From Halomonas sp. (GTDB lineage Bacteria; Pseudomonadota; Gammaproteobacteria; Pseudomonadales; Halomonadaceae), in NCBI RefSeq assembly GCF_011050415.1, contig NZ_DRFS01000025.1:186001-250000 (forward strand): a stretch of DNA of 64,000 nucleotides, written 5' to 3'. The translations under genes and the position numbers were made by a program. Shown here in pieces: positions 16,649-24,693 of the stretch. Under the pieces are notes generated by a model. That model was given only the letters and a program-made list of their open reading frames with translations. It was not told the DNA's origin and searched no databases. How positions within the stretch are numbered: the stretch's first letter is position 1; every line of letters starts with the position of its first letter.

Positions 16649-17972
16649 CGGCAGGCAGCGTAAGCTCAACACACAGCCCGTGGGGCGTATTGGCTTTCAG
16701 CGCCAATGCGCCTCCATAGAGCTGCGCAAGATCATGAACAATCGCAAGCCCTAGCCCGTCTCCCGGGGTCGATTCATCAAAACGCTCACCTCGCTCTAGC
16801 GACTTAATGCGCTGAGCTTCCGACATTCCAGGGCCATCATCGGTAATCGTAATTAACAATTCACCAGGCTGTGTGGTTGTCGCATAAACCGTGACCTGCT
16901 GGCGGGCCCATTTACAGGCATTGTCGAGCAAGTTACCCAGCAGCTCATCCAAGTCTTGGGATTCTCCACGAAATGCCAGCGCCTCATCGCAGTCAACAAC
17001 CACCGTCACGGGCTTAGGCCCTCGCTGGTAAACGTGATGCATCACCTCAACCAGCCCTTCAAGCGTGGTCTTAACAGGCGTTCGCTCCCCTAAATGGTGA
17101 CCTGCTCCCACCGCACGGGCACGGCGCAGATGGTGATCCACCAAACGCCGCAAGCGAGTGATGGCTTCATTCACGGTACTGTTTTGTGCTTGCGCAGAGG
17201 AGAGACTATTTACCAACATCGCCAACGGTGTTTTTAGCCCATGCGCCAGATTACCCACATGCTGACGGCTGCGGGCAATGACCTCCCGGTTATGAGCAAC
17301 CAAGGCGTTGATCTCTTCGACTAACGGCTCTAACTCAACCACCGTCGCGTGGGGCAGCGCGTCACGGCGCCCTTCGCGTACCGCCAGCAGCTCTCGTCGT
17401 AGTCGCGTTAATGGCCTTAGCCCCCAGCGCACCTGCCACCATACGGCAACCGCAAGACCAATGCCCAACAAGCTGAGGGAAATAACCAGCGGCGGTAAGA
17501 TCAGCGAAAGGGAGTCATCAATTTCACGCTGCGGCCCGGCCACCAAAATACTCAGTTCCGGCCCGCTTCCTGGCGCCGAAAAGCGCCGTCCACGCGCGCG
17601 CAGTGGTTCACTATCCGGGCCTATCAGGGCAACCGCCTGTTCAGCATTAAAGGTCAAGGCGGGTAGGCTCTCCTCCCATAGCGAGCGCGAAGCAATCAGC
17701 ACGTTCTCGCCGTGGGCAATTTGCCAGTACCAACCCGAGAATGCACGATCAAACTGTGGCCCACCCACATCTCGGGTTTTGATTAACTGCCCCTGTTCAT
17801 TGAATTCAACAGACGCCATCAAGCCGAGCAGATTGGCCTCAAGTCGTGCGTCGAAGGTGCGTTCCGCGTGGCCTTTAAATAACCAGAAAATAAACAGCCC
17901 CACCCCTACCAGTGCAACACCCGTCCAAAGCGTCGCGGCGCCTAGCAAGCGCGCACGTAGTGACAGCGTCAT
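16641..17972 (-). CDS. Sensor histidine kinase, PhoQ-like
   Basis: A 443-residue inner-membrane kinase: two transmembrane segments (about 10-32 and 155-180) enclosing a ~120-residue periplasmic sensor, a HAMP-like linker, and the kinase core with phospho-acceptor His244 in NLAHGLKTPL (the PhoQ-type H-box), N-box NLLDNA at 347-352, G1 DDGPGM at 378-383 and G2 GDGLGLA at 404-410. It should autophosphorylate and pass the phosphate to the regulator encoded just upstream, with which it overlaps by ATGA (17969-17972). The stimulus is unknown; neighbouring PepSY proteins suggest an envelope signal. Its 3' end overlaps the convergent paralogue B gene. Confidence 0.92.
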   Translation of the reverse strand: MTLSLRARLLGAATLWTGVALVGVGLFIFWLFKGHAERTFDARLEANLLGLMASVEFNEQGQLIKTRDVGGPQFDRAFSGWYWQIAHGENVLIASRSLWEESLPALTFNAEQAVALIGPDSEPLRARGRRFSAPGSGPELSILVAGPQREIDDSLSLILPPLVISLSLLGIGLAVAVWWQVRWGLRPLTRLRRELLAVREGRRDALPHATVVELEPLVEEINALVAHNREVIARSRQHVGNLAHGLKTPLAMLVNSLSSAQAQNSTVNEAITRLRRLVDHHLRRARAVGAGHHLGERTPVKTTLEGLVEVMHHVYQRGPKPVTVVVDCDEALAFRGESQDLDELLGNLLDNACKWARQQVTVYATTTQPGELLITITDDGPGMSEAQRIKSLERGERFDESTPGDGLGLAIVHDLAQLYGGALALKANTPHGLCVELTLPAVN

Positions 17973-18631
17973 GACTTATTGCACAGCCGGTAGCCCTGGC
18001 CGCGCAAGGTTTCAATGCGCTCTGCGCCCAATTTACGCCGTAGTCGGCTGATAATGACCTCAAGCGAGTTATGGTCACGATCATTGTCGTAGGAGTAAAG
18101 ATGTTCAGAAAGTTCGGTACGGCTAACAACACGCTCGGCGTTATGGATTAGGTAAACCAGTAACTGGGTTTCAAAGGCTGTTAACTTTAGTGGTGCCCCC
18201 GCAAGGCTCAGACTACCCAGCTGTGAGTCGTACTCCAGCGCCCCACAGCGGATAATGACATCGGCATGCCCCGTGGCGCGGCGGATCATCGCGCGAAGCC
18301 GCATGATGATCTCTTCCATACGAAAAGGCTTGGTCACATAGTCGTCGGCACCGGCGCGAAACCCCTGCACCTTTTCACTCCAGCCATCCCGCGCGGTGAG
18401 GATAATGACCGGAAACGTGCGCCCGTTGTGTCGCCAATCATGCAGCACGCTAAGGCCATCTCGTCCTGGCAGGCCTAGATCCAAGACCGCTGCGTCAAAG
18501 GCTTCATTGTTACCCATATATACCGCTTCATTGCCGTCCGCCACTACATCGACCACAAAACCATTGCCTTCTAATGCTTCACGCATTTGAGCGGCCAAGT
18601 GCTGCTCGTCTTCCACCACTAAAACACGCAT
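17969..18631 (-). CDS. OmpR-family response regulator, PhoP/QseB-like
   Basis: A 220-residue regulator: receiver domain with acidic pocket EDE (7-9), phospho-acceptor Asp51, Thr79 and Lys101, followed by a winged-helix DNA-binding domain ending in the typical EVIISRLRRKLG ... TLRGQGYRLCNK. It is activated by the kinase with which it overlaps by four bases. GGGAG precedes ATG 18631. PhoP/QseB-like regulators bind direct repeats and often control envelope and stress genes. I infer that the PepSY and OB/PepSY genes around it belong to the regulon, but no common operator was found in front of all of them. Confidence 0.93.
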   Translation of the reverse strand: MRVLVVEDEQHLAAQMREALEGNGFVVDVVADGNEAVYMGNNEAFDAAVLDLGLPGRDGLSVLHDWRHNGRTFPVIILTARDGWSEKVQGFRAGADDYVTKPFRMEEIIMRLRAMIRRATGHADVIIRCGALEYDSQLGSLSLAGAPLKLTAFETQLLVYLIHNAERVVSRTELSEHLYSYDNDRDHNSLEVIISRLRRKLGAERIETLRGQGYRLCNKS

Positions 18632-18684
18632 AGCAGCGCTCCCTAAGAAAGGACGGCGTTTGAGACGCTCGCTTGTCTCACTAC

Positions 18685-19020
18685 TTAGCCATTATTGGTT
18701 GATAGGGGTCGGCGCGCTTCCACTTGGCCGCGGCCATCGATCTCAAGAAATCGACCATCTTCTCTTGCCAGGCGTATTTTTAAGACGTTGCCCTGCTCAG
18801 TCAGCAGGCGCATCTCGTAGACTTGCTCACTCTGCTCCCACCCACGACCACTCTTCATATCGACATCCAAAAGCTCCCCTTGATAGCGCTGCTGGACGAT
18901 CTCAATGGCCTCGTTCACGGTAATCAACGGCTGAGCATTAGCAGCCCCGACGGTCAGCGCTAACAATAGGGTCACCACACCTATTACTACGCGATGACCG
19001 CGAGCCGGTACGTTAGACAT
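18685..19020 (-). CDS. Periplasmic PepSY-domain protein linked to the two-component system
   Basis: A 111-residue exported protein: signal peptide to about residue 30 (cleavage after GAANA), then one PepSY domain (ITVNEAIEIVQQRYQGELLDVDMK ... YEMRLLTEQGNVLKIRLARED). I chose ATG 19020, which has AGGAG upstream, over an earlier in-frame start. PepSY genes in front of a response-regulator/kinase pair are a recurrent arrangement in proteobacteria; the protein is thought to modulate the sensor or a protease in the periplasm. It lies 53 bases ahead of the regulator gene and is probably the first gene of that operon. Confidence 0.88.
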   Translation of the reverse strand: MSNVPARGHRVVIGVVTLLLALTVGAANAQPLITVNEAIEIVQQRYQGELLDVDMKSGRGWEQSEQVYEMRLLTEQGNVLKIRLAREDGRFLEIDGRGQVEARRPLSTNNG

Positions 19021-19194
19021 GTCGCTCTCCTGATTCCTGCCCACTAAAAAGGCTAACGGTATAGCGTAACGTGAGACGCCTTAATGCCAATTGAATGGCC
19101 TGCAATAAGAAGCCACCATCTGGGCCATCGTTCAAGTTAGCGTCAGCTTGATTGGATTATACTCTCCGTCACGGCACCTCAAGAGGCCAACTTA

Positions 19195-19800
19195 ATGCCC
19201 ATTTATACGCGGTTGTTAACGCTACTGACTACCCTGCTGCTCGCTATTGGCGGTATATCGCCGCGCATTTCAAGTGCCGAACCACCATCGCTTGAAACGC
19301 CTGCCACGCCTATTGCCACCGTTCAAAGCGCCGGTGTTTATATTGAAGGCCGGGTTAGCGAACGGTTTGGCAACAGTTTCATCCTTGAGGATGACAGTGG
19401 CCGACTGCTGGTCGATACATGGCCTGAGGATAATCCCGCGCTGACCCTTGAAGCAGGGGATCTAGTCGGTGTATTCGGACGACCAGAGGGCCAGCGAATA
19501 CAGGCACGCTGGCTCGTCATTGATAATGCTTTAACAGAAGTGGATGAGCCCCGCGCAACCACAACAATGGGTAATCGTTTGAACCGTTCCGACCCGGTTG
19601 CCGCCCCCTCGCTTGGGCAGCACACAGATGGCGATGCTTTTTTTATACAGCGCGCACAGGCGGCAGGCTATCAGCCGCTGGGAAGCGTGGAATATAAGCC
19701 TCGCCATGTGGAGTTAAGAGCCATCAACCCCTATGGCGAGACGGTGGAACTCCATATCGAGTTTAGCGGTGACATCTATAAAGAGCGCCACCGCGAATAG
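19195..19800 (+). CDS. Exported OB-fold/PepSY-like protein, paralogue C
   Basis: A 201-residue exported protein with a signal peptide over the first ~28 residues. It has the same OB-like part as paralogues A and B (IEGRVSERFGNSFILEDDSGR, then LEAGDLVGVFGRPEG) and the same closing motif (PRHVELRAIN, HIEFSGDIYKERHRE), but the middle section is shorter by about 40 residues. AAGAGG lies upstream of ATG 19195. It is divergent from the PepSY gene, sharing a 174-base intergenic region, so one activator site there could serve both. Function unknown. Confidence 0.8.
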   Translation: MPIYTRLLTLLTTLLLAIGGISPRISSAEPPSLETPATPIATVQSAGVYIEGRVSERFGNSFILEDDSGRLLVDTWPEDNPALTLEAGDLVGVFGRPEGQRIQARWLVIDNALTEVDEPRATTTMGNRLNRSDPVAAPSLGQHTDGDAFFIQRAQAAGYQPLGSVEYKPRHVELRAINPYGETVELHIEFSGDIYKERHRE

Positions 19801-19818
19801 TGGATTAATCCAGGCGGA

Positions 19819-20259
19819 CTACCAGTTGCCGCTGTTTTCCATAGATGCCCACGGCTCTTGAGGCGCCAAAGCATCGCCTTTTTGCAACAATTCTACCGAA
19901 ATGCCGTCAAGGGATTTTACAAACGCCATATGGCCATCGCGAGGCGGGCGGTTAATGGTGACGCCATTGTCTTGTAAATGCTGACACAACGCGTATATGT
20001 CATCCACGCGGTAAGCCAAATGGCCAAAATTGCGTCCGCCTGTGTACGCTTCAGGATCCCAGTTATAGGTTAATTCAAGCTCTGGGGCAGTGAGCTTGGC
20101 AGAGCGCTCTTCATCTTCAGGGGCGGCAAGGAATACTAACGTAAAGCGCCCCTTTTCATTCTCTTTACGGCGTACTTCCTTAAGACCAAGCAGGTCGCAG
20201 TAAAAGCGTAGTGAAGCATCAAGATCACTAACCCGAACCATGGTGTGTAGGTATTGCAT
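19819..20259 (-). CDS. gloA: Lactoylglutathione lyase (glyoxalase I)
   Basis: A 146-residue VOC-fold enzyme. The four metal ligands expected from E. coli GloA are all present: His5, Glu62 (LELTYNWD), His80 (NFGHLAYRV) and Glu123 (SVELLQ). It isomerises the methylglyoxal-glutathione hemithioacetal to S-lactoylglutathione in the cytoplasm, the first step of methylglyoxal detoxification. The protein is slightly longer than the E. coli one because of a short C-terminal tail. It is convergent with paralogue C and 39 bases downstream of the DUF411 gene on the same strand, with which it may be co-transcribed. Confidence 0.95.
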   Translation of the reverse strand: MQYLHTMVRVSDLDASLRFYCDLLGLKEVRRKENEKGRFTLVFLAAPEDEERSAKLTAPELELTYNWDPEAYTGGRNFGHLAYRVDDIYALCQHLQDNGVTINRPPRDGHMAFVKSLDGISVELLQKGDALAPQEPWASMENSGNW

Positions 20260-20298
20260 ATCAACTCCTATTGCTAAGTAATGGTACCCAGTGGGGGT

Positions 20299-20748
20299 TT
20301 ACTGAGTATATTCGCGGAAAATTTCTGGTGCTTGATGGTCACCCCGCCAGCTCAATACGGCATAGTTATCCACACGACCAGTCTCCATACCAGGTGAACC
20401 ATGGGGCATTCCTGGGACGGTCAATCCTGTTATGTCCGGACGCTCTTCCAACAGTCGCTTAATATCCGAGGCAGGAACATGACCCTCAATCACATAGCCA
20501 TCAATCAACGCCGTATGACAGGACGCTAATTCCGGTGTAACACCATTGGCCATTTTAATTTCACGTAAATCGCCGTCACGGTGGTGATTGACCTCAAAAC
20601 CATGCTCTTCTAAATGCGCCACCCAGTCACCACAGCAACCGCAATTAGGGTCGCTATGCACGTCGATGACCGGTGCGGCAAACACCTGAACGCTTGCCGC
20701 TAACAAAACGCCGCCTAGCCATCCTTTACCTAGACAAAGTTGTGACAT
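20299..20748 (-). CDS. Exported DUF411 protein, putative metal-binding
   Basis: A 149-residue exported protein with a signal peptide (to about residue 25) and a DUF411 domain: the Cys motif SDPNCGCCGDW (Cys36, Cys38, Cys39), a later ASCHTA, and GLTVPGMPHGSPGM with Met/His residues. This arrangement is typical of DUF411, often found beside copper-resistance genes, and suggests a periplasmic copper or other thiophilic metal ligand set. No copper transporter or regulator is next to it here, so metal handling remains inference. Confidence 0.88.
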   Translation of the reverse strand: MSQLCLGKGWLGGVLLAASVQVFAAPVIDVHSDPNCGCCGDWVAHLEEHGFEVNHHRDGDLREIKMANGVTPELASCHTALIDGYVIEGHVPASDIKRLLEERPDITGLTVPGMPHGSPGMETGRVDNYAVLSWRGDHQAPEIFREYTQ

Positions 20749-20772
20749 AAAGGCACCTTTTAAGTAAGTCTG

Positions 20773-20778
20773 TATAAT
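20773..20778 (+). promoter_or_regulatory. Candidate -10 box for the YdjM-like gene
   Basis: A perfect TATAAT with a preceding TG lies about 49 bases before GTG 20827, in the short divergent gap after the DUF411 start. No convincing -35 box is at the usual distance. Confidence 0.35.
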
Positions 20779-20826
20779 GGTTGCTTTTTGTCTTATCTTA
20801 ACGGGGTTTACCCGCTGGAGATACCT

Positions 20827-21897
20827 GTGGATTCAGTCACACAAGCCGCACTTGGCGCCGCCATTGGTGGCGCGATACTGGGCCGACGCCTGGGGCGCAA
20901 AGCCATCCTTATTGGTGCCGTGGTAGCCACTCTGCCCGATCTGGATGTGGTGTTGGATTATGGCGATGCCGTTGCCAATATCACTGAGCACCGAGGCTTT
21001 AGTCACTCGTTATTTGTGCTGACCGGCTTAGCCACATTGATGGCACTGCTATGCGCGCGCTTTGCCCCCGCGCGGGATATTTCGCTACGCCGCTGGTGGA
21101 GCTTTTTTGCGCTGATCTTAATTACCCATCCGCTGCTTGATGCACTGACCACTTACGGTACCCAACTGTTTTGGCCGCTTGACCTGCCCCCGGTCGCCTG
21201 GCCAATTATTTTTATCATTGATCCGCTTTATACACTGCCACTACTGATTGCACTGGGAATAGCGCTTGTCTCTAAACGGGTACCTAAAGCATGCGCATGG
21301 GGATTAGCCATTTCAAGCGTTTACTTAGTGATGGCTGCTGGCGCTAAAACGCTGGTGGAGCAGCGTCTTGCGCCTGTTCTGGCGGAGCAGGGGTTGAATG
21401 AAGCACCGCTGTTAGTACAGCCGTCGCCATTTAATATCGTACTGTGGCGTGCCACGGTGATTGACGGTGATCGCTACTATGAAAGTCTGATAAGCGTTTT
21501 TGACGGCGACCATGAGCCGCAACTGGAACCGCTTATTCGTAATGCTGAATTTGAAGAGATAGCAATGGCTGGCCAGCAAGGGCAACGCTTGGACTGGTTC
21601 GCAGGCCCTTTTCTGCGCTACGAAACACGCCCATTGAATGGCGAAGAGACACTTATTGCCACGGATATACGGCTGGGTTTTCCCGGCTATCATCCATTCA
21701 GCTTCACTCTGGCGACCTTCAACGAGGGTGCATGGCAGCTGGTGGACACTAGCCAGGCAGTGGATAACCCCCGTGACATCCGTATTGAAACCCTCGCCAG
21801 GCTTGCTGCTCGGGCGAAGGGCGACAATGCTGCCCTGTGCGCTAGTGACTTTGTCGCACCGGAGTGGATCGCAGAGGGTACTTTCAATCGCTGCTGA
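20827..21897 (+). CDS. Membrane-bound metal-dependent hydrolase of the YdjM/DUF457 family
   Basis: A 356-residue inner-membrane protein with several hydrophobic segments in the first ~190 residues. The family's metal-site residues are visible: PDLDVVLDY near 38-46, EHRGFSHSLF near 57-66 and HPLLDALTTYGTQLF near 102-116. The C-terminal ~160 residues are soluble. I chose GTG 20827, preceded by GGAG, since the upstream extension to TTG 20788 is not hydrophobic or conserved-looking. YdjM-type proteins are LexA-regulated in E. coli; their reaction is unproven. No LexA box was recognised here. Confidence 0.88.
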   Translation: MDSVTQAALGAAIGGAILGRRLGRKAILIGAVVATLPDLDVVLDYGDAVANITEHRGFSHSLFVLTGLATLMALLCARFAPARDISLRRWWSFFALILITHPLLDALTTYGTQLFWPLDLPPVAWPIIFIIDPLYTLPLLIALGIALVSKRVPKACAWGLAISSVYLVMAAGAKTLVEQRLAPVLAEQGLNEAPLLVQPSPFNIVLWRATVIDGDRYYESLISVFDGDHEPQLEPLIRNAEFEEIAMAGQQGQRLDWFAGPFLRYETRPLNGEETLIATDIRLGFPGYHPFSFTLATFNEGAWQLVDTSQAVDNPRDIRIETLARLAARAKGDNAALCASDFVAPEWIAEGTFNRC

Positions 21898-21916
21898 TTA
21901 TTTAACCCAGACTGCT

Positions 21917-22648
21917 CTAGGGGGCTATACCTTGACCACAGCCACTGTACTGCTCCCCACCATAACTCAGCGTAACCCGTGCTGGAAAAGGCTCACCGCT
22001 CATATTGTCAAAGCACGCGCCTGCTTCAATGCGCACGCGGAAAAATGGCTCTACGTCGCCGTTTTCGATCACGACTCGCCCTGCTTCATTATCCATCACG
22101 CTGACCATATAGGGTAGTTGAATACGCTCTTCCCCATAGTTGGTCTCAATCGTCAGCGTCGGCGTATCATGGGCCAACGCGACTGACCAGCCTGGCTCGT
22201 TGCCACGCCCAAAAAACATCACTCCGGGCCGTTCTGCGCGGGTTAACGCTGCACGCTGCTCCGCCTGGGAGCACTGCAGCTGCCCACGGGGTGTCTCAAC
22301 TAGGGCTTGATCGCCACGGTTCCAAAAGCTGATTTCGCCGTCTTGATAGCGGGCGCCGCTGGCGACCACCGCTTGAGGAAGCCGCCACGCGCCGTGCAGC
22401 GACCAGAGGCGTAGGTCATTGGCATTCGTGGCCGTCACTAAATTCTGCCGCGCTGGCTCGCAGTGCCAGGCAGTAAAGTGCGATGCCGAGCCTGGAAAGA
22501 GCGACGACGGGAAAAATGGCGCGCGGTTATCCTGGGAGGCTTGATTCGCCGCCGTTGTTTCTGCAGATGGTGTCGCTGCGCAGCCGGTCAGTGTGATTGC
22601 CAAGCCCATGCCGGCTATCGCCCATATCCGTGTTTTAAGCGTATTCAT
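21917..22648 (-). CDS. Lipoprotein with MliC-like and COG3650-like parts
   Basis: A 243-residue lipoprotein (lipobox TLTGC, Cys23). The middle (residues ~58-130: FTAWHCEP ... GARYQDGEISFWNRGDQALV ... QCSQ) has the Cys-framed pattern of MliC, a membrane-bound inhibitor of C-type lysozyme. The C-terminal part (VMFFGRGNEPGWSVAL ... FRVRIEAGACFDNMSGEPFPARVTL) resembles COG3650 membrane proteins. The combination suggests an envelope-protective role, possibly against host or predator lysozyme, which is inference. It is convergent with the YdjM-like gene, with 19 bases between stops. Confidence 0.82.
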   Translation of the reverse strand: MNTLKTRIWAIAGMGLAITLTGCAATPSAETTAANQASQDNRAPFFPSSLFPGSASHFTAWHCEPARQNLVTATNANDLRLWSLHGAWRLPQAVVASGARYQDGEISFWNRGDQALVETPRGQLQCSQAEQRAALTRAERPGVMFFGRGNEPGWSVALAHDTPTLTIETNYGEERIQLPYMVSVMDNEAGRVVIENGDVEPFFRVRIEAGACFDNMSGEPFPARVTLSYGGEQYSGCGQGIAP

Positions 22649-22719
22649 CGCACTGGGTTCCCCATGTTTATAACGAAGTGCCTAACTAAGTGACCAGCCT
22701 AAGTAACTAGCTATGTTGT

Positions 22720-22751
22720 TAAGTACGCTGTTATTAAGTACGTTTAAAAGC
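22720..22751 (-). repeat. 15-base tandem duplication at the end of the DUF3087 gene
   Basis: On the minus strand CGTACTTAATAACAG is followed by CGTACTTAACAACAT. The first copy includes the last two sense codons and the stop of the DUF3087 gene; the second lies just after it and repeats the stop-like TAA. It looks like a small slippage duplication with no effect on the protein. Confidence 0.55.
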
Positions 22752-23246
22752 TTTCAGGTCTTGAGTATCTAACCCTGCTACCTGTGGGGGCAGTCCCTGC
22801 TCTTCACGCTTGATTTTAACCTGCATTTTTTCAGCGAGGCGTTCAGCGTCATCGTCGGTGGTGCGGCCATTGAGTTCGGCCAACTGAGCCATGCCCTGGT
22901 GGTAGAAGGTCAGCAGATCCAGCGCCGTGCGGTTGTTCTCTTCCACCGCTTTGCGTAGGGTCGAGAGGTAGCCACTGACTTGTGAAAGGTGGTGTTTAAG
23001 CTGCCAGACATAGCGCACCTCAGTCATCCATGGCCGTTCACGCAGCACCGCAAACAGCGCGCTGGTAGCCAGTAGCCCCAGCAGTACCCCTAAGGCATTG
23101 AGCCATAGGCTACTGCCAAAGGTAGCGGTCAGGAGCATTGAGAATAGAAGACCGAAAATAATCAGTTGCCCCGCCATGGCAAAGCTAATCATGCGCGCTT
23201 TACGGCGGTAGGTTGCGGGATCGTGATGCTCTAGGGTAAATACCAT
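22734..23246 (-). CDS. DUF3087 inner-membrane protein
   Basis: A 170-residue protein with two transmembrane segments (about residues 20-40 and 47-67, GQLIIFGLLFSMLLTA and LNALGVLLGLLATSALF) and a long C-terminal cytoplasmic helical region rich in charged residues. The pattern EHHDPATYRRKAR at the start is typical of DUF3087. GAGG lies six bases before ATG 23246, so the longer frame upstream is not used. Function unknown in the family. It is co-directional with aroG and starts 79 bases after the aroG stop. Confidence 0.8.
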   Translation of the reverse strand: MVFTLEHHDPATYRRKARMISFAMAGQLIIFGLLFSMLLTATFGSSLWLNALGVLLGLLATSALFAVLRERPWMTEVRYVWQLKHHLSQVSGYLSTLRKAVEENNRTALDLLTFYHQGMAQLAELNGRTTDDDAERLAEKMQVKIKREEQGLPPQVAGLDTQDLKAFKRT

Positions 23247-23324
23247 GGCCAGCCTCATCATTTCTGCAAAGGCTCTATGATACGGGGCTGACCAAGGCAA
23301 ACAAGTAATAGTGGTAGCGTAGGC

Positions 23325-24416
23325 TTAACTCAACCGCTCTGCCGCTGTTTTGAGCAGGTGCTCAGTGGTTTCCCAACCTACACAGGCGTCGGTCACCGAC
23401 ACACCGTAGCGCATGGCACCAAGCTTGAGCGGCTGTTTGCCTTCAAACAAGTGGCTTTCCAGCATCAGGGCGACCAGGTTGGTTTCACCCGCTTGGCGTT
23501 GGGCCAAGACATCCAGCATCACTTCACTCTGGCGGCGGTGATCTTTGCGCGCATTGGCGTGGCTGCAATCGACCATTAGCCTAGGGTTTTGCCCGGCATT
23601 ACGCAGCGCGCTAATCGCCGCTCGCACGTGCTGGGCTTGGTAATTAGGTTCGCCGTGACCGCCACGCAGCACCACGTGAGTGTGAGGGTTGCCAATCGTC
23701 TGCTGAACGACCGGGTGACCGTTAGAGTCCACGGCAAAGCGCTGGTGCGGGTGGGCCGCAGCACTCATGGCATCGATCGCCACTTGTACATCGCCGCTGG
23801 TGGCATTTTTGAAACCTACTGCCGCCATCAAATCACTGGCCAGCTCACGGTGCAGCTGCGACTCGGTGGTGCGTGCACCAATGGCTACCCAACTCAGCAA
23901 ATCGTCAACGTAGGGTGCCAGCATCGGCTGTAAAAGCTCGGTCGCGACCGGCAGGCCACGGGCGGTGACCGCGTGCATTAGCTCGCGGGAGAGTGCCAAT
24001 CCGCGGGGCATATCACCGCAGCCATCCAAGCCAGGGTCGTAAGCCAACCCTTTCCAGCCCACCGTGGTACGCGGTTTCTCAACATAGACTCGCATCACCG
24101 GCAGGATACGCTCGCTAACCTGTTCACTTAACGCGGCCAAGCGGTCAGCGTACTCAAGTGCTGCATCAGGATCGTCAATGGAGCAGGGGCCTACGACGAC
24201 AAGCAGGCGGTCATCGTGGCCGCTTAAAATTTGCTGTACGTCATGGCGTTGGCGGGCAATCTGTTCGCTTAACGTGTCATTGAGCGCTACACGCTGACGC
24301 AGCTCAGCGGGAGTAGGTAGCCGCTGGGCAGCAGAGCCTAATACCTTAGGGTGCGCAGTCGTGGCATGTGTAGTGGCGTGAACAGTGGCTAGGGTCGAGC
24401 TAAGCGGCGCATTCAT
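23325..24416 (-). CDS. aroG: Class I 3-deoxy-7-phosphoheptulonate (DAHP) synthase
   Basis: A 363-residue enzyme that condenses phosphoenolpyruvate with erythrose 4-phosphate, the first committed step of the shikimate pathway to Trp, Tyr and Phe. Visible family motifs are VVGPCSIDDP near 78-87 (metal-site Cys), RVYVEKPRTTVGWKG, VDSNGHP and MVDCSHANARKDHRRQ (catalytic His region). The N-terminal 40 residues form the variable extension used for allosteric feedback; I cannot tell which aromatic amino acid inhibits it. CGGAG precedes ATG 24416. Upstream are two aromatic-rich leader frames and a terminator, which point to attenuation control by aromatic amino acids. Confidence 0.95.
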   Translation of the reverse strand: MNAPLSSTLATVHATTHATTAHPKVLGSAAQRLPTPAELRQRVALNDTLSEQIARQRHDVQQILSGHDDRLLVVVGPCSIDDPDAALEYADRLAALSEQVSERILPVMRVYVEKPRTTVGWKGLAYDPGLDGCGDMPRGLALSRELMHAVTARGLPVATELLQPMLAPYVDDLLSWVAIGARTTESQLHRELASDLMAAVGFKNATSGDVQVAIDAMSAAAHPHQRFAVDSNGHPVVQQTIGNPHTHVVLRGGHGEPNYQAQHVRAAISALRNAGQNPRLMVDCSHANARKDHRRQSEVMLDVLAQRQAGETNLVALMLESHLFEGKQPLKLGAMRYGVSVTDACVGWETTEHLLKTAAERLS

Positions 24417-24570
24417 GTTTAATTCTCCGTAATCGTGTGACTAAGTGACCACCTTGGTGCACACGGTCGGAGGTGGCAGCTAGCACCGACCGCGCGTCGC
24501 TAAATCGCCAGCCATAGCAATAGTTCACAAAGCCGGTGGTGGTAGCGTTAGTCAGTGCGCGATAAGTCAT
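24400..24570 (-). CDS. Small ORF with aromatic codon cluster overlapping the aroG start (second candidate leader peptide)
   Basis: A 56-codon frame starting at ATG 24570 with a perfect AAGGAG seven bases upstream and ending at TAG 24400-24402, 14 bases inside aroG in another frame. The peptide starts MTYRALTN and contains GFVNYCYGWRF, with Phe, Tyr, Tyr, Trp and Phe codons inside 11 residues, then a polar tail. A ribosome finishing this frame would travel over the aroG ribosome binding site and could reinitiate, so translation of the two is likely coupled. It may be a regulatory leader peptide or a small stable protein; no family is recognised. Confidence 0.55.
   Translation of the reverse strand: MTYRALTNATTTGFVNYCYGWRFSDARSVLAATSDRVHQGGHLVTRLRRIKHECAA
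24449..24492 (-). promoter_or_regulatory. Mutually exclusive RNA hairpins inside the second leader ORF
   Basis: On the minus-strand RNA, CGGTCGG (24486-24492) can pair with CCGACCG (24464-24470), and CCACCT (24471-24476) can pair with AGGTGG (24449-24454). The first helix encloses the left arm of the second, so both cannot form together. They lie directly after the aromatic codons and before the aroG ribosome binding site, as expected for a translation-sensitive switch. There is no T tract, so control of translation is more likely than termination here. Confidence 0.45.
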
Positions 24571-24647
24571 GATGCTGCTCCTTGATGAAATAGTGATGAA
24601 TAACCGTTTCTGAATATAATGGTGATGAAATCACCAAGTCCTAAAAC

Positions 24648-24685
24648 GCCAAAAGCCCCGGCGGGGTTACCGACCGGGGCTTTTT
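24648..24685 (-). terminator. Intrinsic terminator in the aroG leader
   Basis: GCCCCGG and CCGGGGC (24655-24661 with 24674-24680) make a strong helix, extended by A-T pairs on both sides. Minus-strand RNA leaves it into TTTT (24651-24654); the plus strand has TTTTT. It lies between the first aromatic leader frame (ending 24731) and the second (starting 24570), upstream of aroG, where it can act as an attenuator. Confidence 0.7.
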
Positions 24686-24693
24686 AGCTTGCG

